Shown in pieces: positions 35,258 to 42,349 of a stretch of 64,000 nucleotides of DNA (positions are counted from its first letter, which is position 1; every line of letters begins with the position of its first letter). Made by a program: the position numbers and the translations under genes. This stretch comes from CAYVVT01 sp964454335 (GTDB lineage: Bacteria > Fidelibacterota > UBA8477 > JABMPR01). The DNA lies in contig CAYVVT010000001.1 in NCBI GenBank assembly GCA_964454335.1, forward strand, positions 558,001 to 622,000, in the 5' to 3' direction. The notes beneath the pieces were generated by a model. That model did no database searches. It was not told where the DNA came from and saw only the letters and a list, made by a program, of their open reading frames with translations.

Positions 35258-36220
35258 TCAATCCGCGTAGAGGCTGATCTCCTGCTGCCCTCGTGAATCG
35301 ATGAAAGCACGGTACATCCCCGGGGTGTTGAAGATCATGGCATGGTTGCCTTTGGAATCAAGGACAATAACACCGCCGGTACCGCCCATCAGGGTCAGAT
35401 CATCGTGGATGACATTCCTGGCAGCCGTGCGGACATCTTCACCCAGATATTCATAACGTGCAGCGATGTCGTGGGCCAAGACCCCTCGGATGAAGTATTC
35501 TCCATGTCCAGTGGCAGAAATGGCACAATTCTCATCGTTGGCATAGGTGCCTGCACCAATGATGGGTGAATCACCCACGCGTCCCCAGTGTTTGTTGGTC
35601 CGTCCACCTGTGGAGGTGCCTGCCGCCAGGTGACCGAACTTGTCCAGGGCTACTGCACCAACAGTCCCATGTTTTTCTGCAGACTGCCTTTTCAGTAGTT
35701 GCTGCCAGCGGCGATCGGTGTAGAAGTAATCTGCGCTCACTGTGTCAAAACCCTGTTCCATCGCCCAGGCTGTCGCCCCTTCACCGCTGAGCAGTACATG
35801 TGGTGACTGGTCCATGACGGCCCTGGCCAACTGGATTGGATTGGCAATACCCTGTACACCGGCGACCGCACCAGCGTTCAGATCAAAACCGTTCATGATG
35901 CTGGCATCCAGCTCATTCTCACCGGCAGCATTGAACACTGCTCCCTTGCCGGCATTGAAATGAGGTGAATCCTCAAGCACCGTGAGGCTGGCGACAACAG
36001 CGTCGACAGCTGAGCCACCCTTCCGCAGGATACCTTCACCGGCTACCAGGGCATCCTGTAATGCCGTGCAGATGGCCTTTTCCTTCTCAGCAGAGACATT
36101 TTCCGGAAGAATGATCCCGGCACCACCATGGATCACCAGAACATAATCAGGTGGTTCCACCTCGGCGCTGCAACTGAGCAGGAATACAGTGAGGCCGATT
36201 AAAACTGAGAGTCTTGTCAT
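35258..36220 (-). CDS. Lipoprotein isoaspartyl peptidase / plant-type L-asparaginase (Ntn hydrolase)
   Basis: The 320-residue protein has a lipobox leader (MTRLSVLIGLTVFLLSC, Cys17), which places it outside the inner membrane. The fold is that of IaaA: VIHGGAGI, GGSAVDAVVASLTVLEDSPHFNAGKGAVFN, and the autocleavage and nucleophile Thr186 in KHGTVGAVALD, then GTSTGGRTNK, RVGDSPIIGAGTYA and GGTGGVIV. It removes isoaspartyl residues from dipeptides or hydrolyses asparagine. It is the third gene of the sigma-factor operon and overlaps the gene before it by four bases, an unusual context for this enzyme. Confidence 0.9.
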   Translation of the reverse strand: MTRLSVLIGLTVFLLSCSAEVEPPDYVLVIHGGAGIILPENVSAEKEKAICTALQDALVAGEGILRKGGSAVDAVVASLTVLEDSPHFNAGKGAVFNAAGENELDASIMNGFDLNAGAVAGVQGIANPIQLARAVMDQSPHVLLSGEGATAWAMEQGFDTVSADYFYTDRRWQQLLKRQSAEKHGTVGAVALDKFGHLAAGTSTGGRTNKHWGRVGDSPIIGAGTYANDENCAISATGHGEYFIRGVLAHDIAARYEYLGEDVRTAARNVIHDDLTLMGGTGGVIVLDSKGNHAMIFNTPGMYRAFIDSRGQQEISLYAD

Positions 36221-36621
36221 TTCTCTGGTCGATATCCGTTTTGCAGAGGTTCCGGCAGTACGAGGTGAGTGGTGATGAGCAATCCGATCATCATGATGAT
36301 CCCCAGGGGTATCCAGGGGGTGATCCCCGGAAGTTCAACAGTAGGTGTAAACGTCTGCAGGAGTTGACCCACCTTGGTGATGCTAGCCAGCAGGGTGGAC
36401 CTGAAGATCATGAACATCCCGATGATCCAGGCATAGATCACGCCGTAAACCAGCAGGTTCAGCCCAAAATCGACGGGTTTGAATTTCAATTGATTTGCCA
36501 CAGAGACCTGGGCCGGGATCTGCTCCAGTTGCGACAGCAGGTCCGCCGGTGCTTCTTCCCAGCTGCCAGCCATCATTTTATCGATCTCGTCCATATTCTG
36601 TTGAATGTTCTTCGGTTTCAT
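36217..36621 (-). CDS. Membrane partner of the ECF sigma factor (putative anti-sigma)
   Basis: The 134-residue protein has a cytoplasmic amphipathic N-terminus (MDEIDKMMAGSWEEAPADLLSQLEQIP) and two transmembrane helices (about 57-75 and 103-122). The short N-terminus before the membrane is as expected of a small anti-sigma factor, but no zinc HxxxCxxC motif is present. The call rests on position: its ATG overlaps the sigma-factor stop (ATGA), and its own stop overlaps the asparaginase start the same way. Confidence 0.6.
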   Translation of the reverse strand: MKPKNIQQNMDEIDKMMAGSWEEAPADLLSQLEQIPAQVSVANQLKFKPVDFGLNLLVYGVIYAWIIGMFMIFRSTLLASITKVGQLLQTFTPTVELPGITPWIPLGIIMMIGLLITTHLVLPEPLQNGYRPEK

Positions 36622-37172
36622 ACATTCACCTCTGATAGGATACGCTTTAAATTGTTTTTCGCACGGTGCAAATGTGATTTGACAGTGCCCATGGGCAGTT
36701 TCATGATTTCGGCCACCTCCCGGTAATCATATTCACGGAGATAGTAGAGTGTCAGGGCATCAGCCTGGGCACGCGGCAGCTGCTGGATGGCCAGGCGGAG
36801 CTGGATCTTCTGCTGTTGCTTGAAATACTCAGTTTCAGCGGAAGGGGCTGGATCAGGCTGAAATACGGTATTCCGATCTTCTTGCAGGTTTTCATCCGGC
36901 AGGACATATCGAGATTCCTTCTTCATCATGCTGTGACAGACGTTGATGGCAATGCGATATAACCAGGTAGATACCTGGGCATCCCCTCTGAAGGCTCTCA
37001 AGCCTTTGTAAGCGCGAATAAATGTTTCCTGTGTCATATCCTCGGCTAGATCCGGTCGGTTGCAGCGCATCAGCGCCAGGTTGTAGATGCGATCGAAGTG
37101 TTCCCTCACCAGAAGGTCGAACCTGGCCTTGAGCTCCCCAGCCGCATCCTGTTTGCTTCTGCCCGTTGTCAC
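36618..37172 (-). CDS. ECF-type RNA polymerase sigma factor
   Basis: The 184-residue protein has region 2 (FDRIYNLALMRCNRPDLAEDMTQETFIRAYKGL, STWLYRIAINVCHSMMKK) and region 4 (IQQLPRAQADALTLYYLREYDYREVAEIMKLPMGTVKSHLHRAK) of RpoE-like factors. These recognise the -10 and -35 of a dedicated regulon. It heads a three-gene unit with a membrane partner and a lipoprotein Ntn hydrolase. Divergently, across 174 bases, lies the 43-residue membrane peptide gene, a possible target. Confidence 0.92.
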   Translation of the reverse strand: MTTGRSKQDAAGELKARFDLLVREHFDRIYNLALMRCNRPDLAEDMTQETFIRAYKGLRAFRGDAQVSTWLYRIAINVCHSMMKKESRYVLPDENLQEDRNTVFQPDPAPSAETEYFKQQQKIQLRLAIQQLPRAQADALTLYYLREYDYREVAEIMKLPMGTVKSHLHRAKNNLKRILSEVNV

Positions 37173-37346
37173 AATGATTTGACCCGATTTAGCCTGATTT
37201 TGTTGCAGTGAATATAGAATTAAGCGGAGAGAATCGTAATCATCCTTCAGGCCCTGAGGTTCCTCAAAAAATAATCAGCTGAAGTGCAACATTTTCCATG
37301 AAACGTCTGTCCAAAGGGGTGAAAGCGACAAGAGAAGGGATGAATC

Positions 37347-37478
37347 ATGAAGACAACGACCAAGACAAATTCCCGCCTGGCTATTGTGGTTAGCATTCTC
37401 CTGGCTGGAGCCAACGCCAGTGCCATCGGCATGGTTACAGTACTGAGCCTGAACAGTGTGAGTCAACTGCCGCTTTGA
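37347..37478 (+). CDS. 43-residue membrane peptide, paralogue of the peptide at 39883
   Basis: The ATG at 37347 follows AGAGAAGGGA at good distance. The peptide has a basic start (MKTTTKTNSR) and one hydrophobic helix, LAIVVSILLAGANASAIGMV, then TVLSLNSVSQLPL. Aligned without gaps over 31 residues to the peptide at 39883, 15 positions are identical, including the LLA-ANA-AIG core and the final LP. Third codon positions in that core differ between the two genes, which points to selection on the protein. I know of no described family. It is divergent from the ECF sigma gene and 85 bases before the DUF6249 gene. Confidence 0.7.
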   Translation: MKTTTKTNSRLAIVVSILLAGANASAIGMVTVLSLNSVSQLPL

Positions 37479-37563
37479 TAATAGAATCAAGACCTGGACT
37501 GCAACAAAAGATGAGCCGCAGTGGTCAAACAAATATAACCGAATCGAATATAATGGAGGCACT

Positions 37564-37905
37564 ATGCACGAAGAATGGATCCCGATCGTAATGTTCGTTG
37601 TAACGGGAGTAGTTGTCATTGGCTATTTCTATCTCACCTACCTGAAACGCCAGCTCCTGAGCAAGGAGATCCGGTCAGCAATCGAACATGGTGTGGATGT
37701 CCCCTTTCCTGATCCGCCCAAGAAGAACTATCTGTTACCGGGCATCATATGGACACTGCTGGGACTAATATCAGCAGCTGGCATAGGACTCAGCATTCCT
37801 GCCGACGCACCCCAGGGTGTGTGGGTCTGGGGCCTGATCCCCTGTGCACTTGGGGTCGGATATCTGGCTGCGTTCTATATTGATACCAAGAAAAAAGAAG
37901 AGTAG
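37564..37905 (+). CDS. DUF6249-like small membrane protein
   Basis: The 113-residue protein has a first helix (WIPIVMFVVTGVVVIGYFYL), a cytoplasmic segment with LSKEIRSAIEHGVDVPFPDPPKK, then two more helices and a basic end (DTKKKEE). The pattern PI-helix followed by an aIEkGxxVP motif is that of DUF6249-type proteins, which I recall near ECF sigma/anti-sigma genes in FCB bacteria. The role is unknown. The start follows AATGGAGGCACT. Confidence 0.7.
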   Translation: MHEEWIPIVMFVVTGVVVIGYFYLTYLKRQLLSKEIRSAIEHGVDVPFPDPPKKNYLLPGIIWTLLGLISAAGIGLSIPADAPQGVWVWGLIPCALGVGYLAAFYIDTKKKEE

Positions 37906-37942
37906 ATCTCCACTATCAGATCGATCTGCCCGTGAAGGAAGG

Positions 37943-38806
37943 GTGGTCTCGGGAATCGAGGCTGCCCTTTTTTCCAATTCCCACCAGATATACCTGCGTG
38001 AGCACGATCATTCCGGGCATGCAATCCGGCTTCATGGGTTGAATTCCAGCGGACCATGTTTAGCTTTCCCTCTCGTGGAAAATCAATTTGATACAAGAGT
38101 GGTTCCTGCATCACAGTGGGGTGTTCTCCATCATCCAGCTCAAACCTACGGACAAAGTGTTCTGGGGCATTCCCTGGAATTCTATGGACCATCCGACGGT
38201 CCTGTTGACCTGCTGATACTTGCCGCCATGCACGGCGACGAACTGGAAGCCATGGTCCTGCTTTCGGAAGCTTTACGACAGATCCAGCCTGGTGCTGTCC
38301 GGAATCCCGTGATCCTGGCTGCAAATCCTGACGGGATCCTGCGGGGTACCCGGGGAAATGTCAATGGAGTGGATCTGAACCGGAACTGGCCTGCCGGGAA
38401 CTGGTCCCCGAACACGGTTTATCATAAACCGCATGCCGGGCTGCCCGCCGATATCGAACTCAGTCCAGGAAGGGAAGCGGGGTCCGAGCCGGAGACCAAG
38501 GCATTGCTGACCTTGCTTGACAAAATGCAACCCAAGGCGATCATTTCACTGCATTCCGCCCTGGGCTGTATCGATGATCCTGACAACAGCGGACTCTCAC
38601 ATTGGATCGGTAAGGAGGTCGGACTGGAGGTCGTAGCTGATGTCGGGTATCCCACACCCGGTTCCTTCGGATCCTGGGCACGGGAAAGGGGACAACTCAT
38701 TGTCACCTGGGAACTGCTGGCAGCCTCCCTGCCGGAGCTGCGGGGGACCTATCTGCCTACTCTGCGCAGGTTGATCTGTGGTGATCTTGAACCCGGGATC
38801 CTGTAA
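37943..38806 (+). CDS. MpaA-like murein peptide amidase (M14 zinc carboxypeptidase)
   Basis: The C-terminal 240 residues match E. coli MpaA closely: YGQSVLGHSLEFYG, ILAAMHGDELEA (zinc His and Glu), NPDGILRGTRGNVNGVDLNRN, GREAGSEPETKAL, SLHSALGCIDD (zinc His), YPTPGSFGSWA and catalytic Glu in IVTWELLA. MpaA cuts the gamma-D-Glu-diaminopimelate bond of murein tripeptide during recycling. The start is uncertain: the frame is open to 37844, overlapping the previous gene. I use the GTG at 37943 after GAAGGAAGG, though spacing is tight. The stop abuts the racemase-like ATG. Confidence 0.85.
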   Translation: MVSGIEAALFSNSHQIYLREHDHSGHAIRLHGLNSSGPCLAFPLVENQFDTRVVPASQWGVLHHPAQTYGQSVLGHSLEFYGPSDGPVDLLILAAMHGDELEAMVLLSEALRQIQPGAVRNPVILAANPDGILRGTRGNVNGVDLNRNWPAGNWSPNTVYHKPHAGLPADIELSPGREAGSEPETKALLTLLDKMQPKAIISLHSALGCIDDPDNSGLSHWIGKEVGLEVVADVGYPTPGSFGSWARERGQLIVTWELLAASLPELRGTYLPTLRRLICGDLEPGIL

Positions 38807-39679
38807 ATGAGTATCGGGATCACCGACTCGGGTCTTGGCGGCCTGTCCATCCTGGCGGACGTAGAGGCCCATCTGCGCATGCACCCCATCCGCGAGGATG
38901 TGGAACTCTTCTATCTGAATGCCGCGCCGGAAGATGAGTACGCCTATAACTCGATGCCCACCAGGGAGGAAAAACTCAACACCTTTGATCGATTTCTCCT
39001 GTCGGCGGCAGAACGCTATGAACCGGAATTTCTCTTTATTGCATGCAATACGCTGAGCGTACTTTATAGTGAGACCAGGTTCTCCCGGCGAGGACTTTTT
39101 CCCGTCCTGGGCATCGTGGATCCAGGTGTCCAGAAAATGGTGCATGCCTATCGTAGGGATCCTGACACACGTCTGATCATTTTTGGAACCGAGACGACCA
39201 TCGAAGAGGGTACCTATTTCCGCCGCCTGAGGGAATTCGATGTTCCCGGGGAAAAGATCGCTCAACAGATCTGCCCGGGCCTGGCCGATGCAATATCCAA
39301 CGACTCCTCCGGATTGCTGGCCATGCAGCGTCTGGGTGAATACATATCCACAGCACTTGAACAGTTCCCCAAGAAGCCATCAAAGGTTTCGGCATTCCTG
39401 GGCTGCACCCATTACGCCTATCAGTCCGATCTCTTCCGGAAAGGACTTCTGGCTCACGTGGACGAGGTACGGATCCTGAATCCGAATCCCAGCGCCAGAG
39501 ACATTATCCTGGCCAGCCTGGATCACACACCAGGGAATGGTAGTCTGTCCGTGGAATTCGTAACCCGTTATCCCATCCCTGAAATTGAGATGGAATCGCT
39601 TCAACAATACCTCGGTGTGTTGGCTCCCACCACGCTGGCAGCCTTTCAATCTTACACCCATATTCCTGACCTTTTCTAA
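38807..39679 (+). CDS. Glutamate-racemase-like Asp/Glu racemase
   Basis: The 290-residue protein has the MurI two-cysteine layout: Asp7 in GITDSGLGGLSIL, Cys80 in FIACNTLS, and Cys200-His202 in FLGCTHYAY. The usual PYG motif is replaced by YAYNSMP, so it is a divergent member and its substrate could be another acidic amino acid. It begins on the base after the MpaA stop codon. MpaA releases L-Ala-D-Glu, so a racemase acting on the resulting D-Glu, or supplying D-Glu for murein, makes biochemical sense. That link is inference. Confidence 0.8.
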   Translation: MSIGITDSGLGGLSILADVEAHLRMHPIREDVELFYLNAAPEDEYAYNSMPTREEKLNTFDRFLLSAAERYEPEFLFIACNTLSVLYSETRFSRRGLFPVLGIVDPGVQKMVHAYRRDPDTRLIIFGTETTIEEGTYFRRLREFDVPGEKIAQQICPGLADAISNDSSGLLAMQRLGEYISTALEQFPKKPSKVSAFLGCTHYAYQSDLFRKGLLAHVDEVRILNPNPSARDIILASLDHTPGNGSLSVEFVTRYPIPEIEMESLQQYLGVLAPTTLAAFQSYTHIPDLF

Positions 39680-39711
39680 GCCCAGTAAGGGTTTCCCGAT
39701 GTATGAGTGCG

Positions 39712-39751
39712 CTATATCACGCTGATATGGCACTATATCAAATTGATCGGG
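39712..39751. promoter_or_regulatory. Two palindromic sites spaced 21 bp apart
   Basis: CTATATCAcgcTGATATGG (39712-39730) and CTATATCAaatTGATCGGG (39733-39751) share the form CTATATCA-N3-TGATNNGG. Their starts are exactly 21 bp, two helical turns, apart. A perfect TATAAT (39796-39801) without a matching -35 lies 45 bases further on, as for activator-dependent promoters. The likely target is the 56-residue peptide gene and the lipoprotein after it. Confidence 0.45.
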
Positions 39752-39795
39752 TTTGCCCTGGCTGACCCCACGCCCATGCGGCGGGGGAATAACCA

Positions 39796-39801
39796 TATAA
39801 T
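39796..39801 (+). promoter_or_regulatory. Consensus -10 hexamer upstream of the small peptide gene
   Basis: TATAAT matches the sigma-70 -10 consensus exactly within an AT-rich stretch (39789-39840). The position 17 bases upstream reads CCCATG, which is no -35. Transcription starting here would give a leader of about 75 bases before the ATG at 39883. Confidence 0.35.
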
Positions 39802-39882
39802 CAATATTTATAAACAGTTAACTCATACCAGTATATTTTTGGCACAAGCATTGTGTCTATTGGGGACGTGAAAGGACTCAGT

Positions 39883-40053
39883 ATGTTAGACAGGTCGCAA
39901 CAATTGGAAGGATACAGGAAGATCTCGGTTCACTACGAACCTGCCTGGTCCACCATCGTCAGCGTTCTGTTGGCAAGTGCCAATGCCACGGCAATCGGTG
40001 TTGCTGCATTGCTGATATATCGAAGTCTGCTCGACCTGCCAACTCTACTATAA
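39883..40053 (+). CDS. 56-residue membrane peptide, paralogue of the peptide at 37347
   Basis: The ATG at 39883 is preceded by AAAGGA with six bases between; the frame is open to 39853 but without such a site. A soluble N-terminus (MLDRSQQLEGYRKISVHYEP) precedes one hydrophobic helix, STIVSVLLASANATAIGVAA, and then LLIYRSLLDLPTLL. The helix and tail match the 43-residue peptide at 15 of 31 aligned positions with no gap. The gene is 39 bases upstream of the VNG-repeat lipoprotein gene and probably co-transcribed with it. Function unknown. Confidence 0.7.
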   Translation: MLDRSQQLEGYRKISVHYEPAWSTIVSVLLASANATAIGVAALLIYRSLLDLPTLL

Positions 40054-40092
40054 GCGAGGTCGAGTATTTTGAACAGAATTGGAGGGCAGATC

Positions 40093-40791
40093 ATGAAACA
40101 CTTATCGCTGATCGCATTGGGGATCCTGGTGATGGCCTGTATGGCGACGCCGGATTCCAAAGTCAACAAAAGCATCCACGTTCCCAACGGCGAAACACGA
40201 AACAGCAATCTGAGTACGGTAAACGGCAGCATCTCGGTTGGTGCTAAAGCCACCGTCAAGGGTGACTGTTCAACGGTGAACGGCCGGATCGAGATCGGCA
40301 AAGGCGCAAATGTTGGGGAAGTATCAAGCGTTAACGGCAGTATTGCCATCGGCAAGGATGCCAGGACTGGTGAGGTATCCGTTGTGAACGGTAGTATCAC
40401 CATCGAATCAGAGTCAAAGGTCGAAGGAGATGTGGGTACGGTGAACGGCTCCATTACCTGCAGCGCGGGTGTACAGATCTCAAGGGACTGTGGGACCGTG
40501 AATGGTGGGATCGAACTCGATAACGCCCGGGTACGCGAGGACGTGAGCACCGTCAACGGCGATATCAATCTTTACAATGCAGCAAAAATTGATGGCGATA
40601 TCGTCATTAATCGCGAACGGAAAGGTATGAGCAATAAGAACATGAAAGATCTTACGGTTCGCATCGATTCCGATTCAATCGTAAAAGGCAACATCGAAGT
40701 GAAGGGCAAGGATCCGATGGTAACTGTGATCCTCTCAAACGGCGGCAAGGTTGAGGGTGAGGTTATCAACGCAAAACTCGTCCGTAAATGA
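40093..40791 (+). CDS. VNG-repeat lipoprotein, bactofilin-like polymer-forming
   Basis: The ATG at 40093 follows TTGGAGGG and gives a lipobox leader (MKHLSLIALGILVMAC, Cys16). The mature 216 residues are eight repeats of about 19-23 residues, each with (S/T)VNG(S/R/G/D)I, for example LSTVNGSISVGAKATVKGD and SSVNGSIAIGKDARTGE. Such regular short repeats with V-G-I spacing predict a right-handed beta-solenoid, as in bactofilins (polymer-forming cytoskeletal family), but here outside the cytoplasm and lipid-anchored. The last third is less regular. It follows the 56-residue peptide and ends at a strong hairpin. Confidence 0.8.
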   Translation: MKHLSLIALGILVMACMATPDSKVNKSIHVPNGETRNSNLSTVNGSISVGAKATVKGDCSTVNGRIEIGKGANVGEVSSVNGSIAIGKDARTGEVSVVNGSITIESESKVEGDVGTVNGSITCSAGVQISRDCGTVNGGIELDNARVREDVSTVNGDINLYNAAKIDGDIVINRERKGMSNKNMKDLTVRIDSDSIVKGNIEVKGKDPMVTVILSNGGKVEGEVINAKLVRK

Positions 40792-40816
40792 TCCGACCTT
40801 CACGGTGGGTGTCATA

Positions 40817-40844
40817 CAGAAAGGGGCCTTCGGGCCCCTTTCTG
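40817..40844 (+). terminator. Terminator-like hairpin after the VNG lipoprotein gene
   Basis: A perfect 12-bp stem CAGAAAGGGGCC/GGCCCCTTTCTG closes a stable TTCG tetraloop. The following CTCTAT is a poor T-tract, so it may act partly as an mRNA-stabilising 3' end. Confidence 0.7.
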
Positions 40845-40860
40845 CTCTATCATGGATCTC

Positions 40861-40912
40861 ATCGCACGGAGTGAGCATGGTTGCTCGCCTTAGCACAGAC
40901 GCGGTGCGTCTT
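40861..40912. repeat. REP-like mini-hairpins
   Basis: GCACGGAGTGAG, GAGCATGGTTGCTC, TTAGCAC...GTGCG and GACGCGGTGCGTC follow one another in a non-coding gap. They resemble the GWAGCNC-loop-GNGCGWAG elements at 44254, 56238 and 56541. Each has a 4-5 bp stem. Confidence 0.4.
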
Positions 40913-40950
40913 CCGTTTCGTAATTCGTAATTTGTAGTTAATATCTCCCC

Positions 40951-41769
40951 ATGCTGATCTACCTGAATGGCAGCTGGATCGAGGAGTCAGCCGCCGTAAT
41001 ACCATTTAACGAGATGGGCTTCCTGTACGGGGACAGCCTCTTCGAAACCATTCGCATTGCCAGGGGGCTTCCATTCCGTGTGGACAAGCACCTTGAACGA
41101 TTAAGCGACGGTATGACCACCATTCGTCTGGAAGGTCAGCAGGCCCTGGAAAAGGCAGCCGCACTGCTGGAGGAGTTCATCCACAGGAACAAACTTGAGC
41201 AGGGCCTGATCCGTTTCATCGTTACCCGGGGAACCCTGCATGGGATCCCCTGGTCTTCACGTCTGGAACCCAACATCTACATCACCGGCAGACCCCTTTC
41301 CGGGCTGCCCGATATTCCAGCCAGGGTGGTCTACTACCACGAAGCCGACTATCCCATCATGCGCTTCAAGCCGGCCATCAAATCCGGGAATTATCTGGGC
41401 AATCTGCTGGCCAAAAAGGATGCAGAAGCAGAGGATGCCTTTGAACCGGTATTCATCAACCGTGACGGCTATATCACCGAATGTGCCATCCGCAATATCT
41501 TCTACATCAGGGACAACGCAGTGCTCACGCCCTCAACCGATCTGGGGATCCTGCCCGGCGTTATCCGCGATACGGCCATGGAACTGGCCGCGGACGCAGG
41601 TTTGGCCATTAACGAGACGCATATTCCATTCTCAGAGATCAATACCATGGACGAAGCCTTTATCACCAGCACCGGTGTGGGTATTCTTCCGGTGACCTGG
41701 GATGGATTTCACTCCGATTACGAGCTCGCTCGACAACTACACAAAGCCCTGAGATCATTCTGGGACTGA
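40951..41769 (+). CDS. Class IV PLP aminotransferase (BCAT/DAAT/ADCL family)
   Basis: The 272-residue protein has FNEMGFLYGDSLFETIRI at the start, a conserved Arg in HLERL, the PLP lysine in KPAIKSGNYLGNLLAKKDA, Glu in GYITECAIRNIFYI and the phosphate-binding TPSTDLGILPGVIRD and ITSTGVGILPV. It could transaminate branched-chain or D-amino acids, or act as aminodeoxychorismate lyase; length and the KSGNYLGN motif leave D-amino acid aminotransferase or BCAT most likely. First gene of a four-gene run ending in tgt. Confidence 0.85.
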   Translation: MLIYLNGSWIEESAAVIPFNEMGFLYGDSLFETIRIARGLPFRVDKHLERLSDGMTTIRLEGQQALEKAAALLEEFIHRNKLEQGLIRFIVTRGTLHGIPWSSRLEPNIYITGRPLSGLPDIPARVVYYHEADYPIMRFKPAIKSGNYLGNLLAKKDAEAEDAFEPVFINRDGYITECAIRNIFYIRDNAVLTPSTDLGILPGVIRDTAMELAADAGLAINETHIPFSEINTMDEAFITSTGVGILPVTWDGFHSDYELARQLHKALRSFWD

Positions 41770-41780
41770 GGATATTTCAT

Positions 41781-42347
41781 ATGCATGACCAGAAATTCAA
41801 TCCGGAAAAAGCAGCCGAGCTCATCGCACCAGAGCGCTACCACGAGCTGAAACCGGACGTTCTGCTGCAGAAACTGGCCGTTGCACCCGGTTCCACCATC
41901 CTGGATCTGGGCTGTGGGAACGGGTTCTTCACATTCCCTGCCGCGGCGGCCATGGGAGATCAGGGAATGGTCATTGCCGCCGACATGTCAGCCAAAATGC
42001 TGGTGGCCCTCAGTGATCGCAACCCACCCGACACCGTTCAGATCCTGCTTACAGAGGAAGTGGAAATGGATGTCGAGGACGAAAGCGTGGATGCAGTCGT
42101 TGCAATCACGCTTTATCATGAACTCCGGGATGTGGCTGCGAATCTGGACGAATTGAAACGCGTTCTGAAGCCCGTTGGTAAGCTCATGATCCTGGACTGG
42201 ATCCCGGATGAGGATGCCAAACGCGGTTCAAAACACAGGGTTCCGCGCGATCAGGCCGAAAGGGAGCTGAGTGACAACGGCTTCGTCATCGATCTAGCTG
42301 AGGATTATACCAGTGAGCACTGGCTGATCCTCTGTCACGCTGGCTGA
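41781..42347 (+). CDS. SAM-dependent class I methyltransferase
   Basis: The 188-residue protein has motif I ILDLGCGNGFFTFPAA, an acidic end of strand 2 (VIAADMSAKML), VDAVVAITLYHEL as motif IV and VLKPVGKLMILDW as the post-I helix and strand. The order is that of Methyltransf_11/25 enzymes such as UbiE relatives. The acceptor is not visible. It lies 11 bases after the aminotransferase and two bases before the next gene, in the same operon. Confidence 0.85.
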   Translation: MHDQKFNPEKAAELIAPERYHELKPDVLLQKLAVAPGSTILDLGCGNGFFTFPAAAAMGDQGMVIAADMSAKMLVALSDRNPPDTVQILLTEEVEMDVEDESVDAVVAITLYHELRDVAANLDELKRVLKPVGKLMILDWIPDEDAKRGSKHRVPRDQAERELSDNGFVIDLAEDYTSEHWLILCHAG

Positions 42348-42349
42348 GC

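Noticed and set aside
37844..37942. Upstream extension of the MpaA-like frame
   Set aside because: It overlaps the end of the DUF6249 gene in another frame and has no similarity to MpaA.
39839..39855. Sigma-54-like site TTGGCACAAGCATTGTG before the 56-residue peptide
   Set aside because: The -24 part is perfect but the invariant GC at -12 reads GT, and the leader would be only about 15 bases. Probably chance.
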